Of a stretch of 64,000 nucleotides of DNA, positions 1-5,780 are shown in pieces; the first letter of the stretch is position 1; the number at the start of each line of letters is the position of its first letter. Made by a program: the position numbers and the translations under genes. The stretch is from Labilibaculum sp. (GTDB taxonomy: Bacteria > Bacteroidota > Bacteroidia > Bacteroidales > Marinifilaceae). Location: contig JAEINT010000005.1 of NCBI GenBank assembly GCA_016342745.1, forward strand, positions 206,074-270,073, given 5' to 3'. The notes under the pieces were generated by a model, which was not told the DNA's origin, searched no databases, and worked only from the letters and a program-made list of their open reading frames with translations.

Positions 1-2
1 AG

Positions 3-404
3 TCATTTGAAATCCGATCCGAATTAATTTGCGATACCTATGTGATCATGCCAAATCATATTCATGCCATCATCGAAATCAAAAAGGATACCTATGTAGA
101 TCCGCACGGCAGTGCGGCTAATAAAAACGAATCCAATTTAGTAAAGCCGCAAGGCCTTGCGGCTCTATCAAAGAAAAATGGTATTGCCCACCGTCCTGCA
201 AAATCGATATCGTCATTTGTAGCTGGTTTCAAATTAGCAGCTACTTTAAAAATAAATAGAATTCGTAAAACTCCGAAATTGCCTCTTTGGCAAACCCGAT
301 TTCACGATCGTATCATTCGTGATTTTGATGAATACCATCGAATTCAAAATTATATCATCGAAAATCCTGAGAAATGGATCAATGACAAGTTTTTTATTGA
401 ATAA
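3..404 (+). CDS. REP-associated tyrosine transposase (RAYT, Y1_Tnp family), 5' end outside window
   Basis: The reading frame is open to the left edge of the window, so only the C-terminal part (about 133 residues) is visible. The motif MPNHIHAII is the HUH (His-x-His) signature of Y1 transposases. The C-terminal block with WQTRFHDRIIR and IQNYIIENPEKW is typical of RAYT proteins, and the Tyr in NYI is the likely nucleophile. Family knowledge: RAYTs are domesticated IS200/IS605-like single-strand nucleases that act on REP palindromes. Two palindromes lie inside this coding sequence, between the HUH block and the C-terminal block, where they encode the low-complexity pieces PHGSAA and PQGLAAL. 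A third hairpin follows the stop codon. The family is clear. Whether the protein is active cannot be judged from a fragment. Confidence 0.85.
   Translation, partial: SFEIRSELICDTYVIMPNHIHAIIEIKKDTYVDPHGSAANKNESNLVKPQGLAALSKKNGIAHRPAKSISSFVAGFKLAATLKINRIRKTPKLPLWQTRFHDRIIRDFDEYHRIQNYIIENPEKWINDKFFIE
102..117. repeat. REP-like hairpin inside the transposase gene
   Basis: The sequence ccgcac-ggca-gtgcgg forms a 6-bp GC-only stem with a 4-base loop, in an otherwise AT-rich gene. It is read in frame as part of PHGSAA. Confidence 0.6.
145..164. repeat. Perfect 20-bp palindrome inside the transposase gene
   Basis: agccgcaaggccttgcggct is its own reverse complement. It is GC-rich against the local background, sits about 30 bases after the first hairpin, and is translated as KPQGLAA. 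Together with the 102-117 and 411-430 hairpins it looks like REP-type elements associated with this RAYT. Confidence 0.65.
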
Positions 405-410
405 TTGCAG

Positions 411-430
411 AGACGCAAAGCCTTGCGTCT
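411..430. repeat. REP-like hairpin just after the transposase stop
   Basis: agacgcaa-agcc-ttgcgtct makes an 8-bp stem 6 bases after the stop codon. It lacks a strong T tract, so it fits a REP element better than a terminator, although it shares the aaGCCTTGCG core with the palindrome at 145-164. Confidence 0.5.
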
Positions 431-850
431 GTACAGTGTGAATCTATTAATATAGATTTGATACAAAATTAATGCTAAGAAAATCTAGAAATGCAATTTC
501 AATGCGATATTTGAATTGTCCTTTTTACTGCAAATAGCACAGATTAGAATTATTTAGTTTAGAATGTTGTTGTTCAAGAGCTCTCGGTGGGGAGCTCTTT
601 TTTTATGCAGTTTGTATTTCCAAGTAATTACATAGACTAAGCTCTGACGAGAGCTGTTTTTACCATTAGAATTATCTCTCGACAAAATGTAATGCTGTTT
701 TTCATATGCAAATAATACTCTGTTAAATTAACAAGATAATATTTTTGTGAGCCACATATTGTTTCGTAAATTCGAGAGCAGAAAATGCATTAGTGCAATT
801 TAACCACCTTATTTGGTGATGTAAAGTGCACTCTTGCGATATACACTTAC
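431..850. other. Gene-poor region between transposase and accessory genes
   Basis: About 420 bases without a convincing ORF. It holds a terminator-like hairpin (577-605) and an isolated TAnnTTTG-type box at 740-747 that has no TTTG partner at the proper distance. It also holds an imperfect hairpin at 792-832 (agtgca/tgcact, inner cacc/ggtg). That hairpin may be the remains of the recombination site of a preceding cassette. Nothing else is recognisable. Confidence 0.5.
577..605 (+). terminator. Intrinsic terminator
   Basis: Stem agagctc/gagctct (577-583, 592-598) with an 8-base loop is followed directly by a run of T (598-605). It has no clear gene in front of it within 170 bases. Confidence 0.7.
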
Positions 851-860
851 GTTATCGGTT
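851..860. repeat. Left boundary of cassette-like unit 1 (GTTATCGGTT)
   Basis: This 10-mer is the exact reverse complement of 1799-1808, the sequence that covers the end of the HEPN-like gene. In integron cassettes the first bases of a cassette (G|TT...) are complementary to the R'' box (...AAC) at the end of the same cassette, and this is the pattern seen here. Confidence 0.5.
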
Positions 861-907
861 ATTACAGGGATTATAAACAGCAATTAATTATAAATAGTAT
901 CATAGGA

Positions 908-1807
908 ATGGCTATTAAAATTGAAGACATACGTGATCAGTTGGATTATAATTTTGTCTATTCAGGCATTAATTTCCAAGATTTAATATTAATGACTCTT
1001 GATAATAAATATTATCTATACCGAATAGAACATCCCCCATCTCCAATATTTATTGGTTCATTAATAAAAGAGAATTTTGATATACAAGATATTGCGTTCT
1101 ATGGAGATTACCTTTCATATATGCATGATGTACCAATGGTTTATACTGCGTTGTCTAATAAAAATAGTTCTCCAACAAAACCATTAACCCCAATATCGAG
1201 TAGTGAATTTACCAATAATGACTATTGTTATTACGAAAATTTAAAAAGTATTTATGATTCATTGGTTGATATGCGATTTAATGGCTCTGTCAAGTTCAGG
1301 TGGGAAGAGGCTTATTATGAGTCGATAAATATAAATTTACCCGAGACAATAATTAAATCTAGGAAAGAAATTCAATTGTATAGTATGGGGTTAAAGCAAA
1401 CGGATCCTTTATCTGAATTTCTTTGTTATTATAGAGTCATTGAAAGTATATCCAGAAATAATGGCAAATCATGGATTGATAAGAAACTTGAAGAATTAGA
1501 GCCTTATGATTTTGGTTTCCTCGAATTAACAGGCTTTTGGGATAATAATCACAGAGAAGAGAATATTGAAACTAATATTTTTTCAATTTATCGAGAAAAA
1601 GCAATTTCACGATTAAAACATTTAAAATCGTCACTAGATATCACTATTGGTAAATATTTATATAATGAAATAAGATGTGGGATTGCCCATGGAAAAGAAA
1701 GTGTTAAGATATATGATAATGGTAGTATTTTAGAAGAAATTGCACTTGATACATATATAATGAAACTATTAGCTCGAATGGCAATCGAAACAAATATCAA
1801 CCGATAA
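908..1807 (+). CDS. HEPN-like hypothetical protein with RX4H motif
   Basis: 299 residues, soluble, no signal peptide. The N-terminal half (about 1-150) is not recognised. The C-terminal part is all-helical in character and contains NEIRCGIAHGKE, with Arg256 and His261 spaced as in the RX4-6H motif of HEPN RNases. It is preceded by a helix with YYRVIESI, the arrangement seen in ApeA/RloC-like HEPN proteins. Family knowledge: such domains are often ribonucleases of antiphage or toxin-antitoxin systems. Inference only: this could be a single-gene defence or abortive-infection protein. It is very AT-rich compared with the biosynthetic genes downstream and sits in a cassette-like unit, both consistent with horizontal transfer. 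No partner gene (MNT or antitoxin) adjoins it. Confidence 0.6.
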   Translation: MAIKIEDIRDQLDYNFVYSGINFQDLILMTLDNKYYLYRIEHPPSPIFIGSLIKENFDIQDIAFYGDYLSYMHDVPMVYTALSNKNSSPTKPLTPISSSEFTNNDYCYYENLKSIYDSLVDMRFNGSVKFRWEEAYYESININLPETIIKSRKEIQLYSMGLKQTDPLSEFLCYYRVIESISRNNGKSWIDKKLEELEPYDFGFLELTGFWDNNHREENIETNIFSIYREKAISRLKHLKSSLDITIGKYLYNEIRCGIAHGKESVKIYDNGSILEEIALDTYIMKLLARMAIETNINR

Positions 1808-1880
1808 CAATGGATAAATATCATAGCCTTGCCGTAGGCGCAACACAAGGCTACGCCACTTATAATCACCGTTGTACCGC
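1799..1880 (+). repeat. attC-like recombination site between cassette-like units 1 and 2
   Basis: It begins with AACCGATAAC (1799-1808), the exact complement of 851-860, and ends with GTTGTACCGC (1871-1880), the exact complement of 2438-2447. Between them lies a strong hairpin, tagccttg (1824-1831) with caaggcta (1845-1852). Terminal AAC and GTT triplets, about 80 bp overall and a foldable middle are what integron attC sites show. However, the outer bases do not match the classical RYYYAAC/GTTRRRY consensus beyond AAC/GTT, so this is a candidate only. Confidence 0.45.
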
Positions 1881-1916
1881 ATGTAAAAAACGTATAAGAA
1901 GCTAATTAATAATTAT

Positions 1917-2423
1917 ATGAAAATTCCCAAACACATACTAATTCCGACATTGGAAATCATAATTGGCTTAATATTACTTGTCAGAGAATTATATCAGATG
2001 ACAATACTTCCGAGTATACACGATAAGTCTTTAGAACTAATTTCATTTTTTAAGTACAAGGAAAATACTTACAGCTTGATTTTTGTTTGGTTAGTTGTAA
2101 CTATAGTTGGTATGCTAAGTTTGAAAAGGCATAAAAGAATGTGGATTTCAAATCAAGTATTAATTATTGCAATTTTATTTGGGGCATTAATTGCAACAGT
2201 ATTTTTTTTGATTTACAAATCACCAGAAGGACTTATTTGGGGATTAGTTATAATAGGAATCCTCATAATTGAATATAAATACTTTAAATCAAATTTTACA
2301 AAAGCCATTAAACCATCTCAGTTGGAAAACATAGTGTGTGTTTCAACTGGACTGTTTTTAGCATTGATTTTTTGGATTATAGAATTAACTCGATTAAGTT
2401 ATAATTTGTTTGAAGTATTATAA
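1917..2423 (+). CDS. Small five-helix membrane protein, unknown function
   Basis: 168 residues with about five predicted membrane helices (roughly 7-25, 52-70, 82-102, 107-125 and 140-160) joined by short charged loops such as KRHKR near 73. No enzyme or transporter motif is recognised. The ATG start follows an AT-rich leader, and no good ribosome binding site is visible, as is usual in Bacteroidota. It is the only gene of the second cassette-like unit (1872-2458). Its base use is as AT-rich as the HEPN-like gene before it and unlike the downstream housekeeping genes. It might be a stand-alone accessory membrane protein or an effector working with the HEPN-like protein, but nothing in the sequence proves either. 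Confidence 0.5.
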   Translation: MKIPKHILIPTLEIIIGLILLVRELYQMTILPSIHDKSLELISFFKYKENTYSLIFVWLVVTIVGMLSLKRHKRMWISNQVLIIAILFGALIATVFFLIYKSPEGLIWGLVIIGILIIEYKYFKSNFTKAIKPSQLENIVCVSTGLFLALIFWIIELTRLSYNLFEVL

Positions 2424-2437
2424 TAAGAATAAAATAC

Positions 2438-2465
2438 GCGGTACAACAAAAGTAACCGTTGCACA
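2438..2465 (+). repeat. Short inverted site closing cassette-like unit 2
   Basis: GCGGTACAAC (2438-2447) is the exact reverse complement of 1871-1880. Eleven bases later comes GTTGCAC (2458-2464), near-complementary to GTACAAC. The site is only about 25-30 bp long, shorter than canonical attC sites, so it may be degenerate or a different kind of element. Confidence 0.4.
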
Positions 2466-2490
2466 ATGTTCTAAAATTAATTGAATAGAA

Positions 2491-2539
2491 TATAAAAGCC
2501 TTAAATGTTTGTGGATCCACAAGCTTTAAGGCTTTTATA
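2491..2539. terminator. Long symmetric hairpin, probable bidirectional terminator
   Basis: The 49 bases are nearly a perfect palindrome. The outer arms ataaaagccttaaa and tttaaggcttttat enclose an inner palindrome, tgtggatccaca (2509-2520). The A and T tracts on either side would let it act in both directions. It separates the accessory units from the NifX-like operon. Confidence 0.7.
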
Positions 2540-2670
2540 TTTTAGCTAACTAGATTGAATTCCCATATCAACTTTCAATGAAAGATGTTTTTCTTAAAGA
2601 AGATCTAGAATAAAAGGAATTAAACACATTATAAACTTGAGATTTCTATTTAAAATGATCAGCAAGAATT

Positions 2671-2701
2671 TTTGTTAATGGATTATCCTTTTGTAGTTTT
2701 G
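2671..2701 (+). promoter_or_regulatory. Bacteroidota-type promoter for the NifX-like operon
   Basis: TTTG at 2671-2674 and TAGTTTTG at 2694-2701 are separated by 19 bases. This matches the TTTG-N19/21-TAnnTTTG consensus known for the Bacteroides primary sigma factor. The start codon of the next gene is 55 bases downstream. Confidence 0.6.
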
Positions 2702-2756
2702 TGAGAATATTCTCGATAACAATTGGTAGATAATTCAAAATAAAAATATAAGCAAA

Positions 2757-3128
2757 ATGAAAATAGCAGTACCAGTAACAAGCAGTAATCAAATTGATGG
2801 TCATTTTGGTCATTGCGAATTTTACAATCTTTATACAATTTCGGAAAAGAATGAAATTGTTGCAACAGAAAGAATGGACTCACCACAAGGTTGTGGTTGC
2901 AAGTCGAATATTGCATCAGTTTTAGCTGAGGCTGGCGTAAAAATTATGCTTGCTGGAGGAATTGGAAATGGAGCGATAAATGTTCTAAACAGAAATGGGA
3001 TTGAAGTAATACGTGGATGTTCAGGAACTGCCGAAGAGGTCGTGAAATTATTTATCGAAGGACAAGTAAGCGATAGTGGTTCATCTTGCAGTCATACACA
3101 CGGAGAAGGTCATACCTGTAATCATTAA
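2757..3128 (+). CDS. NifB/NifX-family metal-cluster-binding protein
   Basis: 123 residues. The N-terminal MKIAVPVTSSNQIDGHFGHC and the following pattern ending in LAGGIGNGAINVL and GIEVIRGCSG are characteristic of the dinitrogenase iron-molybdenum cofactor (NifX/NafY/NifB C-terminal) domain. Family knowledge: these small RNase-H-like folds bind Fe-S or Fe-Mo clusters, and many occur in bacteria without nitrogenase. The C-terminal tail SCSHTHGEGHTCNH adds a Cys/His-rich metal-binding extension. No nif gene is nearby, so a role in nitrogen fixation is not supported. A metal-cluster carrier or redox role is more likely. It is probably co-transcribed with the secreted protein 6 bases downstream, from the promoter at 2671-2701. 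Confidence 0.8.
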   Translation: MKIAVPVTSSNQIDGHFGHCEFYNLYTISEKNEIVATERMDSPQGCGCKSNIASVLAEAGVKIMLAGGIGNGAINVLNRNGIEVIRGCSGTAEEVVKLFIEGQVSDSGSSCSHTHGEGHTCNH

Positions 3129-3134
3129 AATAGT

Positions 3135-3677
3135 ATGAAAAAGAACCTGCTCATTTTAATTCTGTCCTTTATATTTTCAATAAATGCTAATGCACAAGCA
3201 AGTGCAGAATACACTAATCTTTCAATAGATCAATTGGTAGCACAGGCTGATAGTTTAGAAGGTAAAAAGGTCGAAGTAATTGGTTTGGTTGCGCATATGT
3301 GCGGAGTAGATGGGCAAAAAATGAAATTGAAATCGCCTAGTGGTGCAATTCTTAAAATTGTACCCAACAATCCAAAAGATAGTTTCGATTCAGAGCTGAA
3401 AAAGCAATTGGTTTCTGTTCAAGGAATAGTGGAAGTAAAGCGTATCGAAGAATCCTATGTCGACAGAATGGAAAAAGAAGGAACCTTACTTTGCCATATC
3501 GATCAGTCACCTTGTAAAGATAAGCCTTGGGTAAACAACAAGATTGAAACTGGAGCCGATGTTGAAATCGTAAAAAAAGACATTGCTAAGCTCAGAAAAA
3601 TAATGGAAGATAGTGGTAAGAATTATATTAACAGTATTTGTGTTCATGCCACTAATGTACGTCTGTTAAATAATTAA
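3135..3677 (+). CDS. Secreted protein of unknown function, possible OB-like fold
   Basis: 180 residues. The N-terminus is a signal peptide ending near NANAQA (about residue 20), so the protein is exported to the periplasm or surface. The central part (about 45-115) contains EGKKVEVIGLVAHMC and LVSVQGIVEVKRI, beta-rich segments that resemble OB-fold nucleic-acid or metal-binding-like domains of exported proteins (weak inference). Three conserved-looking Cys are in AHMCG and LLCHIDQSPC. It starts 6 bases after the NifX-like gene, which suggests a shared transcript and perhaps a metal-related function. It is followed by a strong terminator. Confidence 0.6.
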   Translation: MKKNLLILILSFIFSINANAQASAEYTNLSIDQLVAQADSLEGKKVEVIGLVAHMCGVDGQKMKLKSPSGAILKIVPNNPKDSFDSELKKQLVSVQGIVEVKRIEESYVDRMEKEGTLLCHIDQSPCKDKPWVNNKIETGADVEIVKKDIAKLRKIMEDSGKNYINSICVHATNVRLLNN

Positions 3678-3738
3678 AAAGGGAAGATCTATTTAAACGA
3701 AGCTTATTTATTATACTAATAAAACGAATTCTATGAGC

Positions 3739-3771
3739 GCCAATATCATTGTGATATTGGCACTTTTTTTT
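3739..3771 (+). terminator. Intrinsic terminator after the NifX-like operon
   Basis: gccaatatca-ttg-tgatattggc (3739-3761) is a perfect 10-bp stem with a 3-base loop, followed by a run of eight or more T. Confidence 0.9.
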
Positions 3772-3900
3772 AGTCAAAAAGTGATGGATTGCTCAGGAAA
3801 AAAATTGACTCGTGCTCATAAATTTCTTAACTTGATATAAAGTATTACGCTTCAGATTATTATACTCTTATTTTATTGTTTCATTTAAAAATTATATGCT

Positions 3901-4167
3901 ATGTCAAGTACAGGAGGAATTATTGCAGGCTTGCTAGCGGGCTGTGCTATTGGTGTTGGATTAGGGGTAATGTATGCTCCTGATAAAGGAGAAGTAACTC
4001 GTAAAAAGGTGAGAACGAAAGCCAAAGAAAAAATGGATGAATTGGATGTTGCCTTTGACAAGAGTGTTACAAAAATGCGGAAAAAGATGGACGAATTTAT
4101 TGTTGAGTTAGAGAAGAAGTTAGAGGAGTTCAGAAAAGTAGAGAAGGAAGAAGAGGAATTGGTATAA
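3901..4167 (+). CDS. YtxH domain protein
   Basis: 88 residues. A glycine-rich N-terminal membrane segment (GGIIAGLLAGCAIGVGLGVMYAP, about residues 4-26) is followed directly by a long, highly charged amphipathic helix (about 30-88). This is the standard layout of YtxH-family general stress proteins. The P-x-x-G turn after the membrane segment (APDKGE) is the usual family signature. It heads a small cluster with a holin-X/DUF1469-like membrane protein and a basic small protein. That same trio is often found together in Bacteroidota, probably acting at the inner membrane under envelope stress (inference). Confidence 0.8.
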   Translation: MSSTGGIIAGLLAGCAIGVGLGVMYAPDKGEVTRKKVRTKAKEKMDELDVAFDKSVTKMRKKMDEFIVELEKKLEEFRKVEKEEEELV

Positions 4168-4233
4168 CTTTCTTTTTTGTTTATCAATCATTAGGTAAGA
4201 TTATTAAATATCAGTTTACTAAAGCCGAAAGTA

Positions 4234-4596
4234 TTGGAAAAAATTACGGAACAGTTTTCACAATTAAAGGAATTATTGATTGAGTATTTCGATTCAAATG
4301 TAGACTATTACAAGTTTGCAGGTTTCGAAAAATTAATGCGACTAGTTATTGCAATTACATTTGCAGCTATATTTTTCGTATTACTAATGCTTGTGCTGAT
4401 TCTGTTGGGTTTTGCTGCGTCAATATGGCTAAACAATATTTTAGAAAATAGTGTTGCAGGTTATTTGTGTGTGGCTTTATTTTATTTGTTTCTGTTATTA
4501 TTCATTTATTTACTCAGAAGACCTTTAATCGAGCGTCCAATGATTAAATATTTCCAACGATTTTTGTTATTGGATGAAAATAAAAAGGACGATTGA
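4234..4596 (+). CDS. Phage-holin-3-like / DUF1469-type membrane protein
   Basis: 120 residues with two long membrane helices (about 38-67 and 74-94), a cytoplasmic N-terminal amphipathic helix and a charged C-terminus. The layout matches the holin-X/YqjE-like proteins that accompany YtxH genes. The only reasonable start is TTG at 4234: the frame is closed at 4192-4194, and the first internal ATG would remove the N-terminal helix. It lies 66 bases after the YtxH gene and 94 before the next small gene, so one transcript is plausible. It is not a lysis protein here, since no phage genes are nearby. Confidence 0.65.
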   Translation: MEKITEQFSQLKELLIEYFDSNVDYYKFAGFEKLMRLVIAITFAAIFFVLLMLVLILLGFAASIWLNNILENSVAGYLCVALFYLFLLLFIYLLRRPLIERPMIKYFQRFLLLDENKKDD

Positions 4597-4690
4597 AACT
4601 GGTTTTATTGGTTGGATCCTAAATCTATCGAATGCATTTTTATTAAGTAGGTTCACATTTATAAGTTCTTGTAATAAAGAAAGATAGCAG

Positions 4691-4927
4691 ATGAGACGTT
4701 TTTATTCACTAAAAGATATGGAAAGAGAGAGGTATCGTTTATATCTTGAAAAGGAGTTGGTTGTGTATAAATTGAAATATTTTTACAGAAATACCAGAGA
4801 AAGTTATCGACTTGAAAATATAGTTAAGGATAGTGTTGGTGCATGGCTAGGAAAATTTATTAGCCGATTGATTTGGAAAAAAAACAATTCAAAAATGACC
4901 AAAGAGGAGATAAAAACAGAAGTTTGA
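4691..4927 (+). CDS. Small basic hypothetical protein of the YtxH cluster
   Basis: 78 residues, rich in Arg, Lys, Glu and Tyr. An N-terminal helix (LKDMERERYRLYLEKELV) resembles the amphipathic helices of the other two proteins in the cluster. The middle segment VKDSVGAWLGKFISRLIW (about 45-63) could lie against a membrane. No family is recognised. Its position, third in the YtxH/holin-X-like cluster and followed by a good terminator, suggests it is a real gene and a third component of the same complex (inference). Confidence 0.5.
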   Translation: MRRFYSLKDMERERYRLYLEKELVVYKLKYFYRNTRESYRLENIVKDSVGAWLGKFISRLIWKKNNSKMTKEEIKTEV

Positions 4928-4990
4928 GAGGACGAGAACCAGTCTTAAGAATTGTGAAATACAGAATAAGAATTTTATTAATAAAAGAAT

Positions 4991-5030
4991 AGAGGTAAGG
5001 ATATGAAAAATGTCGATTACCTCTTTTTTT
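4991..5030 (+). terminator. Intrinsic terminator of the YtxH cluster
   Basis: Stem agaggtaa/ttacctct (4991-4998, 5017-5024) with an 18-base loop is followed by TTTTTT. Confidence 0.75.
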
Positions 5031-5290
5031 ATTATCCAATTTCTTATTAAAAACAGAAAAAAATCCTCTTTTTTGTAGTGATTTGATTTTGAGTAGCTAA
5101 AATTGAATGAAAGTATTGTTTCCGCAATGCTTTGCATAGTTTTTTTTGACGAAAATTGAGTGTGTTTTTCTGAATTGAAAATTACATTATGCCATTAAAG
5201 TTTTTAAAATAAAAACACCTAAAAGTCAGGTTGTTACAATCTTTATTTAGACTGTTTGTAGATTGAAAAAAGCCATTGGGAATCGTAGGA

Positions 5291-5323
5291 TTTGGAAAAA
5301 TGTGATTTTTCCTCTTATATTTG
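5291..5323 (+). promoter_or_regulatory. Promoter of the ilv operon leader
   Basis: TTTG (5291-5294), 21-base spacer, TATATTTG (5316-5323). This is a full match to the Bacteroidota TTTG/TAnnTTTG promoter. Transcription would start near 5330, about 100 bases before the first leader ORF. No second promoter of this quality is seen between the two attenuators. The stretch 5031-5290 is AT-rich and holds nothing recognisable. Confidence 0.65.
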
Positions 5324-5432
5324 TCGTATAGATTTGTCAACGTAATCAGATCGAAAGAAGTGATTGTAAATGTTCGTTGACAAAGTTAAAAACAATCTGA
5401 ATCTAATTAAGATTCAAACTAGAAAAAAAAAT

Positions 5433-5501
5433 ATGCAGTTTAATTCAGTCATTATTATTAACGTCATTATTCGCGTCCTTCTGGACACGATTCGAGGCTG
5501 A
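5433..5501 (+). CDS. ilv leader peptide 1 (attenuator peptide)
   Basis: A 22-codon ORF starting with ATG and ending in TGA (5499-5501). Eleven of its 22 residues are branched-chain amino acids: Val at 6, 11 and 15, Ile at 7-9, 12, 13 and 20, and Leu at 16-17. The core reads VIIINVIIRVLL. It has no function as a protein. Its translation speed senses charged Ile, Val and Leu tRNAs. A small hairpin, gtcc-ttct-ggac (5475-5486), inside the ORF could pause RNA polymerase. The last codons contain gaggct (5494-5499), complementary to agcctc (5544-5549) in the terminator that follows. ilvD-ilvB-ilvN-ilvC are downstream. Confidence 0.85.
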   Translation: MQFNSVIIINVIIRVLLDTIRG

Positions 5502-5574
5502 GCATATTTAAATTAAACGAAATTAATTTTACAAAATATCTAAAGCCTCTTCCGAAACGAAGAGGTTTTTTTTT
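5494..5574 (+). terminator. ilv attenuator 1: antiterminator strand and intrinsic terminator
   Basis: The terminator is cctcttc (5546-5552), loop cgaaac, gaagagg (5559-5565), then nine T. The competing antiterminator pairs gaggct (5494-5499, at the leader stop codon) with agcctc (5544-5549), which would destroy the terminator. A ribosome that reaches the stop codon would cover 5494-5499 and allow termination. A ribosome stalled on the Ile/Val/Leu codons would leave it free. Confidence 0.8.
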
Positions 5575-5588
5575 GATCAGGTTATTGT

Positions 5589-5657
5589 ATGTTATCAATT
5601 AAGGTAGTCATTATCGTCATTATTATTTCAATCGTCATTATTAAAATGAGGATTTGA
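5589..5657 (+). CDS. ilv leader peptide 2 (attenuator peptide)
   Basis: A second 22-codon ORF, ATG at 5589 and TGA at 5655-5657, begins 15 bases after the first terminator's T run. Fifteen of its residues are branched-chain: ten Ile, four Val and one Leu. The core reads KVVIIVIIISIVII. It therefore mainly senses isoleucine and valine, with little for leucine. The DNA shares the gtcattatt pattern with leader 1, which suggests that the attenuator was duplicated in tandem. The stop codon overlaps gagaaga (5656-5662), the antiterminator strand. Confidence 0.85.
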   Translation: MLSIKVVIIVIIISIVIIKMRI

Positions 5658-5732
5658 GAAGACGCGCACACACAATAACTTCGAAGCAAACGAAATTATT
5701 AACGCTCTTCTCAACAGAAGGGCGTTTTTTTT
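5656..5732 (+). terminator. ilv attenuator 2: antiterminator strand and intrinsic terminator
   Basis: The terminator is acgctcttct (5702-5711), loop caac, agaagggcgt (5716-5725; one G-T pair), then a T run to 5732. The antiterminator gagaaga (5656-5662), overlapping the leader 2 stop codon, is an exact complement of tcttctc (5706-5712). The terminator ends 48 bases before the ilvD start codon. Confidence 0.8.
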
Positions 5733-5780
5733 GATCCAAATTGAAGCAAACACAAATAAACGATTAACAAATTGACCAAA

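Noticed and set aside
1588..1869. Minus-strand ORF overlapping the end of the HEPN-like gene
   Set aside because: It is the reverse shadow of the plus-strand gene plus the attC-like hairpin, and its translation shows no family pattern.
2757..3128. Nitrogen-fixation locus
   Set aside because: A NifX-like domain alone, without nifHDK or other nif genes, does not support nitrogenase function.
4234..4596. Prophage remnant suggested by a holin-like gene
   Set aside because: No other phage genes are nearby. The holin-X-like protein belongs with the YtxH gene in a normal chromosomal cluster.
4889..5137. Minus-strand 82-residue ORF across the YtxH-cluster terminator
   Set aside because: It runs through a terminator and T-rich spacer, its composition is that of translated AT-rich non-coding DNA, and it has no promoter or homology pattern.
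5772..5780. TTG start for ilvD, nine bases upstream
   Set aside because: The ATG at 5781 gives the usual DHAD N-terminus, and the extra three residues have no support.
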